DNA from: Chlorokybus atmophyticus
Lineage: Eukaryota; Streptophyta; Chlorokybophyceae; Chlorokybales; Chlorokybaceae
Reading direction: 5' to 3'
DNA: 64,000 bases
NCBI GenBank assembly: GCA_009103225.1
Contig: RHPI01001292.1
Span: forward strand, 309,878-373,877
The notes below the pieces were generated by a model that was given only the letters and a program-made list of their open reading frames with translations, searched no databases and had not been told where the DNA came from. Below are positions 1 to 11,900 of this stretch, one piece after another. The translations under genes and the position numbers were made by a program. Numbering within the stretch: the stretch's first letter is position 1; the number at the start of each line of letters is the position of its first letter.

Positions 1-1209
1 GCAGCAGCGGCGGCGGCGATAGCCACCTGAAGACTTCGGCTGACGAGCTGCCAGCTGGCACCAAAGTCACCAATATTAGGGTTTGAAACTGACGCGGAGC
101 AATGTGGATTTCAATGGTTGGCCGACGTGGACGCTCCGCGTTGCAAGCTGTTCATCAGCATGTTGTGATTGATCTACATACATGTATCAAGCACCTTGCG
201 AAGGCCCGTTTCAATTGGTGACTCACAGTTTGTCAGGTCTGTTTCCTGGCCATCCAGTCACGGGAGTATGCTTATTCATTGGCCAGCCGCAAGCTCCATC
301 GGCAATGATGTATAAGCACCGTATAAGCATTCTGTCAGACAAGCCCAACAGATAAACAGTGCCCTGGAAAATTAGCAGTCAAGTTATAGATTTTCAACCT
401 TCGAACCTTGACTTGAACTGCTGATTGGCCGGTAGGCTGGCCACTGCGTGTGGCATGTACGGGTAGAGGCTATGTACGGCTACAGAGACCAATAGACTGC
501 TTACCAGCAGCACAGTATGGATCAATTACATTAGTCCATTACTATCACTGCAGTGCATGATTATGTATATACGGCGCGAGTTTGGGCTATTGTTATCGGT
601 AACACTTGCGAGCAAGCAAGTGATGTCAGAATTGCATGCTCTATGAGTGTAGCATCCGTTTTACAAAGTGCGTATGATTTGTATGAATAATGCATTTATT
701 GATACGGCATAACACGTAAATTGATGTTACTTATTGACGATTTACAAGGAATTGCCAATGGTCTAACCTGATGTGCATTTGTTTGTAGTTGTTGTTATGC
801 TAGAGACCTCCGGGATGCACATATATGTCGTGTGTTATTATTGTCGCATAAATTCATATATTTTTCTCAACCATTAGCGCCTTTGGCTGATGTGGCACAG
901 GGCACGTGAAATACTATCGTTCCGTAGCATCATGCATCAGTAAAAGCAACATGCCTAAATATCCATACAATAGAGTTGCCATTAATACAATGAATACTCA
1001 ATATATCCATTTCGCCGCCAAAAATGATGTGTTACAATGGCAAGTTGCGGCAATTATTATGGTGCTGCTGCTTTTGGTGAGGCGCTTCTATTTGCTTTAT
1101 AACCTGCCTTATTGAGTGCGTTGTTGTGGGGCTTAATGCACTACTTCTTTGAAGGAAGTTCATTGCTGTTGTTATCGCTGTCAGCTGTGTGCTCCAAAAC
1201 AAAAATGCA

Positions 1210-1480
1210 CATGTTTGCAAACCAAAATGACAAGTAGTGGACATATAACTTTCCCTTGCAGCATGCACTATTTGAAGGCAGTTTTAGTGGGGAAATGAGG
1301 GGAAACACGTTGAGGGGCCAACCAAGCATAGTAATGGTATCTTAAAATTGGGATTGCAATTTGCATATTGTTTTTACTAGTTCACCTCGTTGTTTTTCAA
1401 GCCGCAACCTTTGCCCTCTACTTAGAATGTTATATATCCTCAAACTGGCTTTTGATTTTCATAAAATGTGATTTGTGCAA
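1210..1480. repeat. Dispersed repeat, copy A
   Basis: This stretch aligns by eye with the DNA flanking the gypsy retrotransposon (about 35600-35688 joined to 43087-43250). Shared blocks include 'ataactttccc', 'tggggaa', 'ggggccaa/ggcggccaa' and 'gtttttcaagcc', in the same order and at similar spacing. It is an old, diverged copy of an interspersed family. Copy A has no retrotransposon and so serves as a paralogous empty site. No coding capacity was seen. Confidence 0.55.
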
Positions 1481-1683
1481 CCACCGCCACACCTGCACCC
1501 TCTACTATACTAGTTAACATATGGTCAACGAAGATGGTGCTAATGTTGTTGTCAGTGTATGTTTGTGTAGCGCCGTGCCAATGTCACTTTCTGAAATTTA
1601 GCCTTATCATTATTGCATATACATGCCACAACGAGTAAGATGTAGCTATTGTTTATGATCAACTTTACGATTAGGCATTGCTT

Positions 1684-2056
1684 GCATAATATGTATATAC
1701 ATATATATATATGTATATATTTATATGTATATTATATATGTGCTTTTTTGCTTGGCGCGTTTAATGTCTGAATTGCAATATGTTCATACTTTTACAACCG
1801 GGATGGTTTAGCTGATTACTTGATTGCAGTTGTTGTACATATTCTTATCAAACTCGTTGCTTATTTTTGCAGTGCATGAGATATCTTGGGCTTGACAAGT
1901 ACTTCTTGTGTATGTATATATGTATATATACGTATCTATACATATACATATATACATTAAAATGTATATATATACATATATGTACATACATATGTATACG
2001 TATATATATAAATATATATATACATATATATGTATGTATATGCATATATATTGCAT
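1684..2056. repeat. TA/TATG-rich microsatellite
   Basis: Two blocks of alternating tatata/tatgta/tatacg (about 1690-1740 and 1908-2056). They give rise to low-complexity Tyr/Ile/Met reading frames on both strands, which are not genes. Confidence 0.85.
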
Positions 2057-2706
2057 ATCGTGTTCGTGTGAATACAACCCCCTTTTACAAATGAAGGCCC
2101 CTCATTAAATATTTTAGATGTGCATGCAGTTGATGGCTGAACAGTTTGGCTTTCCGCTCCTGAAGTGCTAATCGAGTTGGTTTGCGAATGGACATATTGT
2201 TGCACTACAGTATCATCATTGCTGCAATCTATTATTAATGAGTGTCATCATGAAATGAGTATGGTTTCAATGCATGTATACCCACGTCACACTGTAATCT
2301 ACACTATCATATCAATGCATTTCAGATGCACTTGAGTTAAGTGCATAAATTAACGCGTGTGTTCAATCCGGAAAGCCTAACTCTGTGGCAGCATTGCACG
2401 TCAATAATAAGCACCACAACATTACACATTACACAACATTACACATATGCATCTGTCCAATGCGACCAAAGCATGTAGAAGTATACTACCGTAGTAGACA
2501 TACCAGTGGTATTTGAAGCGGTGTACCTTCAGTACATGTGGGGCACTTATGGTTGCCTTCGCAACTTGTGGACTTCACACGTATTGGCCAAGGTGTCACT
2601 GAAAGTGGGACAGTGACGTTGTCACATCTAAAAATGTGTCACTTGGTGGCTGCAACTTGCGGGTAAGCCCTAAATTCAAGCTGTTTGAACGTAGCTAGCA
2701 GGCGCA

Positions 2707-2708
2707 AT

Positions 2709-2739
<31 letters not shown>

Positions 2740-5026
2740 ACGTCGGCCTCGTCGTCGGCATTGTCCAGGACGTCGGCAAGCAGCGGGAGTGCGAGGCCTT
2801 GGGCTGCAAGACAGACGCTACCCCCAGCGAAGCCGGAACGGCGGAGACGTTGCCTGTCCAATGCACGGCCGGCGGTGCGGGCGGAGGCCTCTGTGTCCCC
2901 CTCCTCCGCCGCCGTCAGGAGGGAGCCGTCGGTGGTGGCGGAGCAGGTTACCGCCTTCGCTCCCGCTACCATTGCCAATCTTGGCCCTGGCTTTGACTTC
3001 CTTGGGGTTGCGGTTGAAGGAGGCGGCGATGAGGTGAGCGGCTACTGGTATGTGCGTGAAATAGGTTTGCTTTTTACAGGATGCGCCTGCCGGATTTAAG
3101 CGTGGCTTGCATGCTGCTGTTCTTATTCTCGCACATTGCTGTGATGCACACGAATGCTGGATTTTATGCTTTGTATCTTTTGGTGTTGTTGATGCGTTGT
3201 GGCCATTGTGTTTGACATGCTGGTCGCATCACGACCATGCACGTTGCCTCTGGAATGCATGCTCGGTCCTGCAAGCTTCTACACACACATCGTGTTTATG
3301 GCACCCGCACCTGCACAGGCACACCAACAAGCATACGCACGAGCACATGCGCACACGCTCATACACGCGCGCACGCTCATACACACGCGCGTCCACCTGC
3401 ACCTGCGCAGGCACACGCTCATGTACCCACGTGTCCACCTGCATGGCCGTATGCACAACACTTTGGCTGCTGTCAGTGGAGACGCTACACATTCTTGTCA
3501 CTGACTACGTGCCCCTGCCTTTGCAACAGCTTATATGGCATGCCTGCAGGTGGACGCGCGGGCGCTGCCGGACAGGCCCGGGGAGGTTGTAATCGAGTCC
3601 GTGAGTGGTGACGGCGGGCGCTTGTCGTTGGACCCACTGGACAACTGCGCGGGCGTGGCGGCAGCGGCCGTGCTGAGGCGGTTGATGAGTGATGGTAGTA
3701 GTGCGGTTGTTCCCGGCGTCGCGCTCACCCTCCGCAAAGGCCTCCCACTCGGCAGCGGCATGGGCTCATCCGCGGCCTCTGCTGCTGCTGCTGCGTGGGC
3801 GGTCAATGCCCTGCTCGGGGAACCACTCAGCAAAGAGGTGAGTATGTAGTTCTCTTGAGTTATACGACATGCACACACGGGCCTTGTCTCACACAGCTTT
3901 AAATGCACGCTCGTATGCACGCACACATGCGAGCGAGATGCATGGAGAGGGTGCTTGCGTGCATGTTTACGCACGCGTGTGGACATGTGCATGTGCATGT
4001 GGATTGCCGTGTGTCTGTTGTAAGAATACATCAGCATAAGAGTATTGCTTAAACAGATGCCGTGGTGTTAGGACCTTGTGCCGGCGGGATTGGAGGCCGA
4101 AGCAGCTGTCTCAGGCTATCATGCCGATAACGTCGGCCCCGCCATCATGGGCGGGTTCCTCCTCATCCGCAGCTACGACCCTCTTGAGCTCATACGGCTC
4201 CCTTACGGCGGCAACTCACTCTGGTACTGCATGCTTGAGTAAAGTAGTTGAGATAAAGCTCAGCTGTGCGTTGTCATGGCGTTGATGGCATGAATCCCAA
4301 CACAGGTTTGTTCTCGTCACACCCGACTTTGAAGCGCCAACGAAGCAGATGCGTGCTGTCCTGGCGAAGGAGGTTTCCATGCACACGCACGTAGTGAACG
4401 CTGCGCAGGGCGCCGCCCTCACCAATGCCATACTCACTGGCAACGCCGCATTGCTGGGCTCGTGCCTGGGTAAGTTTTGGTTTGTACGACGCGGCAATTC
4501 TCTCAGTGAATCTGTCTGCTATGCATGTGTTCGTAATGCATATAGCTGCGACTCGACCTTATCACATGTGTACATATGCACGCACGCAAGTGTGCATGCG
4601 CACATGCACGCACGCATGCACATGTATAGGCTTACTTGCACGCGCATACACAGGCACACGCACACACGCATACGCGCACACGCGCAAGCAAGTCCATGAG
4701 CACAAGCGCACGCACACGCGCGCACACATGTATTTGAACTGACTATCACTGCTGCAGATTCGGACACCATTGTGCAGCCGGTGCGGGAGCCTCTCATACC
4801 CGGTTTTGCGGAGGTGCGGGTTGCGGCGTTGAAGGCGGGTGCGTACGGGTGTGCGATAAGCGGGGCGGGGCCGACGGCGGTGGCTGTGGTGGACGACGAG
4901 GGGACGGGACGGAGGGCCGCAGCTGCCATGGTCGACGCCTTCCGCACGCACGGGGGACTCGACGCCAAAGGCAGTGTTGGCAGACTGGACAGTGTTGGCG
5001 CGCGCACTGTCAAAGTGCACAGATAG
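2707..5026 (+). CDS. HSK: Homoserine kinase, plastid-targeted
   Basis: GHMP-family kinase that phosphorylates L-homoserine with ATP to O-phosphohomoserine, the branch point to threonine and methionine; in plants this occurs in the plastid. Five exons: 2707-3033, 3550-3837, 4072-4223, 4306-4469, 4758-5026. All boundaries are GT-AG and phase-consistent, giving 399 aa. The first ~75 residues (Ala run, then Ser/Arg-rich) look like a transit peptide. The mature part starts with the family motif FAPATIANLGPGFDFLG. The GHMP ATP-binding loop is GLPLGSGMGSSAAS in exon 2, followed by SGYHADN and PAIMGGF in exon 3, and ISGAGPTAVAV near the C terminus. Length fits plant enzymes of about 370 aa. Introns 1, 2 and 4 carry CACACG-type simple repeats. 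The ATG at 2707 is chosen because it is the only one before the Ala-rich leader. No defects seen. Confidence 0.95.
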
Positions 5027-5995
5027 TGACACACGTGCTTGACTGGTGTTTTTATATTTCAGCTTTGTCTACAACGTGTGTCGTTGCGCTGCTCGTGTTT
5101 GATGCACAGTTCGCTCCACAGAACGTGCTCGCGCCGTGGACATGCGCTGCAGCTATGTGGCAACAACATACAAGTTGTGGTTTGCACAGCAAACCTCAAA
5201 GCATGCATTTCATACAGTATTTCATTAAGGACCCCTCACCTGCTCCCCTTTGCGCGCTGCATTGCTGGTGAACAGTTGACATGAGCCTCACCTTTGAGCA
5301 TAATTGAATCCCTTGGCACGTGCTTGCGGTCACACGTTGCGCACTATTCTTCCTGATTGAGTAAAGGCCAGACATTGTCAACACACATGCATTGACATGT
5401 ACAAAGCTAGACAATGCAATATGCAATGTGCTAGTCAATAAAGAACACGGCAAGGCATAGATTTTCCCAATAATTTGGGGGCCAGACCAGCGCTCAAACT
5501 AATAGAATAACTAGACCAGCTAGCCCTGACTGCTAAACAAAACTCTAGACTCTAACTAGAGTTTAGAGTCTCGGACAGCAGGCAGGGCAAGGCAAAGCAG
5601 CTAGATGTATGCGCATGCAACCTGTTCGCCAATGTGACTCTGCACCAACCAATCCCAACAAGTCGCAATCAGGTTTGAACACTGTTGTCTGCCTTGGACA
5701 GCAACAAGTTGGGGCTGGTTCCCTAAAACTACTGTCATGCAAAGTCCTGTACTGATGTGCAATTGTGTAATGAGAACTCGCAGCTGTCATACCGTACTGC
5801 ATACTGCACAGTAGTGTCCAGAATGTACCAGCGCAATGTGGGATGTGGAATTGCTTAATAGAACGCCATGCTCGCTTGCGTTCAGCAGTTCTTTGTTCAG
5901 AAGCAGAGCTTGCACAGCCCCATGAATGAAAACGGCCAGCAGCTGAAATTGTATCAGACCTTTGTACACACAATATGGACTGGAATGGCTTCAGA
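5027..5995. other. Convergent 3' ends, no gene
   Basis: Lies between the stop codons of homoserine kinase (+) and the GTPase gene (-), so it should hold both 3' UTRs. A short imperfect inverted repeat of 'actctag/ctagagt' units is visible at about 5540-5570. No coding exon is supported. Confidence 0.6.
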
Positions 5996-8900
5996 TCACG
6001 TCTTATTTTGCATCTGGTACCAGCTCCAAACCTGCAAATCAACCCCGTACTGGTTGAGAAAGGACATCCAACTATTGGCTTGCAGTAATTTGCCATTATG
6101 TCTTGAAGATCCCATCACCTCATTGAGAGAGCGGAGTTTGCGTGGAGGGCCAAACTTGGCAGGCGTGACATAGTAGTGGTCAACATGATTGCGGGGATTC
6201 TTGCGCGTGATGTTCTCCACGTGCCATTTGTCCAACCGCACCTGCATTGGGACACAACGATTAGGCAATGGCACACACTCATGCAATGCTGCATGAATAC
6301 TACGCAACGGCCATGTGATAACCACGATTGTCGCTACTACGAATGGTTGCTTTATCATGCAGTAGCCGCAGCATTACGTGTAAATGCAGCAACTCGCTAC
6401 ATATCAAGCAATGTTGCAAGGAATGCCAACCTTTTCTGACGCCCAATCGCGCTGAGCTTGTGTTGGACGGTACTTATGAAGAGCAGGATGCCTCTGAACG
6501 TGCCGAGCAGAAGGCTTTCGTCTGTTGCCATCATCCTGCATGGCGAGGTATCTGTGCATCTGGTGAGCAAAGCATGAAAGCGTTGCCATTAGAATGCATC
6601 AAGCATGATAGCATCAATATGCCAAAAGCCATTCTTCAGAGCCGCACCGATTCAAGGCTCTTGAACTTTACGCCCTCAGGTGATATGTAATATCTATCTA
6701 TGCGGTTGCAGTTAGACTTCCTTGCTTTCTGCAAAACCACCAAAGTAATAAATCAGACATGTATTGCGGGTGACAGTCTTGGCGTGTTTCGAAGGTCACT
6801 TACCTCTGCAGGCGACGCGTACACCAGCACAACAAGCAAGCAAAACACATGTAATTGTCAGCAGTTTGGTGGCATGCGCTTGCTGCACTACTACATAATT
6901 GAATAACATTACATACCCAACAAGGTCCAGCCCTCCGGCATAGGGTACTTGTAGAATTTGATGGCATCTCTGAATCCTTGTGTATCACCCCCAAACATGG
7001 CATCCAGCTGGGTCAACAGCTTCTCGACCTGCACAGTAAACAATGCACATACATAACATGACAACCTCTCTTTGGCCATACTCATTGTCTCTCAGGGCCC
7101 AGCCGCAGGGTACTCACCGCTTGCAAGCTATAAACAGCCTCATTGTCCCCTTGTTCTTCTTCTTCTTCTTCTTCTTCTTCTGCTTTTTTCCTCCGCAGCC
7201 GAGTCCTGAATTTGCTCTGTGCAAAGCGCTGGAATATTATGTTTGTGGCCTCTGGCTGGGCCGCGTCTTGGAAAGTAGCTACCGGCCCGCACACATTCTT
7301 GACCATCTGGAGAAGGTCATCATGGTCGATGATGCATTTGACACGGTGGGTGCGACGATAGATTGTTGGCTTACTGTAAGCAGGGTGGACACTTGCTCTG
7401 GAGTCCAGAAGGCCGGCAAGCTCTGCTGTTGAGTGGGTCTGTTTGCTGCGTATGCATTGCTTGCCTGTTGAGAGAGATGTGATGGTATCAATGAAGTCCA
7501 GCAATGCAGCAAATGAGAGGCTTACAACCAGATACAAATGTCAGTCATGAGCCACTGCTGTTCTCACTATGTTGAAAAATAACAAGGCCTTGTGAAGAAA
7601 AGCCGGCCGCCACTTCTGGTTGTTGTTTTGGTCGTTGTCTTCACTTGCAGAGAACACTGCAAAGACAAAAGCCAACCGCCGATTCGTATGCAACATGATA
7701 TGCACAAAAGCTAGCACATGCTTACTGCATCATTACCAGACTGTAGAAATGCCAGCTGTTGTTGTACTTCGGCCTCATCTACGAGCCGCATGTTCGGAGG
7801 CTCGCCAACCCTGTTGAGGCCCGCGACCTGCGTGTTCACAGCACCCAAGGCACACATGACAGTCAGATAAATCTATTGCAGCTCCCAGCAGCTTACAGCA
7901 AGCAAACAGCCAAGCAGAAGAAATGTTGTCAATGAGGATGATGTGTCATGTGCACTCACAATCTTGCGTAGTAGGACTTTTGTATTGGGTTTGAAGAGCT
8001 CCCCGACAGCCAGTAGGTCAGCGTGAACATGTTCGAAAATGGTGGTGATGCGTACAAGCTCGCCCCAGTTCTGGAAGGTCCAATCAAAGCTTGGAGTGAA
8101 GGTCGTGTTGGCATCCTTGCCTTTCATAAGCAGGTTCATGTGATCACGCAGGCAAATGGCAGCCTGGTGGCCCCGCATCCTGTGGAGATACACGCAGCGT
8201 GACATTGATGCGTGCACACAGTTGCAACTGTGTGCACGGAGTGTGCATGTTTGTACACACAGAGGTGTGCAAGCAAATGCGCGAAACAAGCACACGTGAC
8301 GATGGAACCAGCTTGTTGCACCACGAGTGGTAGCAGTTATCGACAGTACGCTAACCTGGCATGCAGCTGTCCATTCTGCATCATAGCATCAATACCGCGA
8401 GCAGCAAAGTTGAAGTCACGCAGCGCAGCATGGTGTGCGCGAACAAGGGCGTCCGCCTCGCGCGCCACCTTGTCGATCTGCAGCGCCACATGCTCTGCAA
8501 GAGGAAAGAAAGAAAACAGACAGAGAGAGACATGTCGGCTGCCTGGTCTACTGGATGTATCATACCACTTGTATCTGCTTGGATGACATATCAACAGGTT
8601 ACGCAAGTCTGTGTGCATCTGTAAAGATGCATCACCGGCTACCAAAACCAAGAAGCTCAAGCATGCACATGTTATCAAACGCTTGCGGGCAGTGCAGTGA
8701 TACATGTATATGCATGCCAGCGCCCATGCGTGCATGCATGTATGTCATACCTACAAATGGCATGACAAAGGCTGCTTCGCAGGCGTCCAGCAGTTTCGGC
8801 AGCTTCGTCTCAGCAGTCACTAAGTTTCTCTGGTAGCTCTGTCGGCCTCGCTTAAGAGTTTCCAGCAGCTCCGCGCAAAACCGTGCCGCGGCATCAACGT

Positions 8901-11900
8901 TAGCCTGAAGAAAAGACATGTTGGACTCATGCAGTTATGAGGTTGTAAAAGAGCGCCAACAAGCGATCATGACCGACTTTGCCTATGTGTGTATCTCTCG
9001 CACTTACGCTCTCGTATTTGTCCCACACGCCAGCCTCACGCACACTGAAGAGTTTCTGAATGAGCCGCTTTGCATCCTCCAACAGGTGCCGGGACTGGCT
9101 TGACATGATGGTTTGGCACCTGAAAGCGAAGCTCAGTAACATCGGTAAGAATCCCAATCCCATATAGTTTCACGCAAACATAATGACGGAAGTATGCACA
9201 CAACCTTCGGGCCAGTTTGGAGTTGTCCTTTAGCAGACCTTCTGATGGCGCCACGCTCGCTTTGTGTATGGCAACATACAAAACGTAAAGAGGGCTCAGG
9301 TCATCATCAACTTGCACGAGCTCCGGATTATCGAGCCAACTGAAAAGGGTATGCGCACAGCAGACACATTACAATTGTACTGAGCATGATCACATTGCAA
9401 GCACACATGCTATAGTGGCAGAACCATCCAACTGTGCCTCCGTAGCTTTCTCAAATGCAATCAGCAGACAAGTAGTGGACTATGATTTACCCGAAGCAGA
9501 GAGATGCAGGAAATTCCCAACCGGTTCCATCTGAGAAAGTTGACATCAAAACCCATCCCAGCCAGTTGTTATGCCAGACACACACTATGACTTAACGATT
9601 AAGTCAAGCAATGATGGCAATTGGAGTGTTAGTTACCAAAGAGGGGGTTGGCCATGACGTTCCACAGCTTGTAGCCTACCATATACGGGACACACATCAG
9701 AACAGTAAGCAAGGAACAGTTGTGCATGCGCAGATGAATGTACCATTGACTTCCCCATCGCGCAGCAGAGACTGGATGTCCGGCCAAACCGGCGTGATCA
9801 TGGCCTTGTTCCAGGAAGAAGGCCGAGACTTCCAGGCCGGTGTGACACGCTCTTGGCCATCTTCTGTGACGCCAGAAAGTTGCCACCCAAACTGCCATGT
9901 GTGTACTTAGCGGTCGTCGAGTCAACACAGCGTGTTGAACAATAATCAAGACAAGTACTGCTGCAGAGTACCTCTTCCACTGTACATAGCTTTCTCCCAA
10001 CCTCGAACACCTTGTTCATCTCCTGCTGCACTACCTGCTTGAACTTCTCCTTCCAGCGCTCCAGTCTGCCAAATCACACCAGATTGCTCTTGACTTATTC
10101 AACTGCAAAGCAAAGCAAGCACTTGGTGTATCTGGAGGAGACAGTGCCTGACAATGTGGGTGCGCGCATCTGTGCGTGTGCGCCAGAGTAAGTGTAAACT
10201 CAGTGCTCGCAAGCATTCTGCACAGACACACCACCACTCACGGGAAGCTGTCCCACGCTTTGATGGCCTGCGGTGCAGCCTTGCGGAGGCGTTGACGTGC
10301 GAGCTCCTGCATGTTCCCGCCGCCTCCACCTGAGCTGGACAGGGCCACACGCAGGTTAAACAGCTCCTCCTGCAGAGCTGCAAACTGCGCCACGATGGCG
10401 GACGCGCTCCTGAGCAGCCTGCAAGCTTCATCCTAATATGCAAAGAGAGGTTCAGCCAGTCATTTGCTTTCAGCATTCTGATAATGGTGCGTGCCTAGTC
10501 AAAACCTTCACCGACTGTTATGTACAAACCAATGTATGTGCCAATCAGTAGCACAATGGCCACATCCGCGCACAAACGCACGCGCGCGCGCATTTACACA
10601 AGCACAGGCGCTCACGCGCGCGCGCGCATGAACATGTACACGCATTTACTCTTGACGGCTATATGCAGGCACACTGCATTCCGTGTATACCTTGAGGCGT
10701 GCAGCACCCAGGGTGACGGCCTCTTGCAGGAAGCTCTTGAGCTCCGGCAGTCTTGAGCTCTCAACCGACAGTTGCTCTTTGTGCATCGAGTCAAAAAAGA
10801 GCCGCGGGTACAATGCTATGGTTCGCACCTGCTCCTCTACTGTAGCCGCTGCGGCCCTCTCTGTGACATGCAAGTTTGCCAGTGAGAAGTTGCAAGTAAA
10901 AAACTTGCACAAAGCAACACACTTTCTCGTCAAGCGCACCAGCTGCAACATGTGCTACGCCGTGTTGGCGAATGAGCATTTCTGCTACACACGCCTTCAG
11001 CGTGCTCTTGTGACCAGCAAACACGTCCGCCTCCTTCTTCATCAGCCTCTCACGCTCTAGCAAGACACAACATGTCACGAACGACACAATTATGTCGATG
11101 CAACTTGATGCCATTGCCTCCAACCACACCTTGCGTGGGTCTGCCATTCAGCAGCGCCGTGCAGTTGAGACCCTTTTGGCTGTAAGGAAAGCATTTGTCG
11201 CCGAGCATGACGAGTGCCAACGCGTGGCGTTCGGCACGAGTCAGTGTCGCTGAGTTTGGAAGCGCCTTCTGCTTGGACTTGACCAACGGGGATGAGGCCA
11301 CATCCTGGGAGGTGCGTACCACACGTGCGAGCGCGGCCAACGCAAGCTGCTGCAAACAACCGGACTCCCGGCATGCCACTTTCACATCCCTGAACAGTTT
11401 CAAGCACGAACGAGACACTGAGACACTTGTGCGTTGCGAGACAATTGTGTTCGCAACAGGCAATAATGCCCTTGGGGATAGTAAGAGCAATGCAAAGGTG
11501 CGATGTATAAGAGATGCATGTGGCTAACAGGAAGCTGCCAGCAACATGATACGTGATGCTTAACATCTTGCCATCGTCTGTTGATTACCCATCAATCTTG
11601 CGGTTATCGACGAGGAGAAGCGTGCCCGAAGCTTCTCTTACGGCTCTATCAAGGCTTCTTGTGCGCGCGTAATCTTGATGTCCTGCCCCGGGCGCATCCA
11701 CCAGATCCATGCCACCACCCACCACCTCCCAAGGACTGCAAAGTGGTGCATGCGTGGACACAAGGTGCAAGTACATACAAGTCATGCCAATCCTGCTTCA
11801 GTCCATGTAACACACGCGCGTACGTGCAGGGGCACATATACAAACAGTACTACACTGTACCCTTTTATGACCACCAGCTTAATCAGTCGCCACCAGGGAT

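Larger units (their letters stand above)
1..2706. other. Intergenic, AT-rich, no gene recognised
   Basis: No reading frame here has recognisable protein motifs or splice-consistent exons. The short frames at about 906-1330 and 1808-2205 lie in repeat or TA-rich DNA. The stretch holds a dispersed-repeat copy (about 1210-1480) and a long TA-rich microsatellite. The last part is presumably the promoter and 5' UTR of the homoserine kinase gene. Confidence 0.6.

Noticed and set aside
1808-2205. Tyr/Ile-rich frames on both strands
   Set aside because: Produced by the TA microsatellite.
6404-6589. Minus frame DDGNRRKPSARHVQRH as an extra GTPase exon
   Set aside because: Its edges resemble splice sites, but its start phase does not follow the upstream exon and it would break the MBD-like pattern; kept only as an alternative to the microexon.
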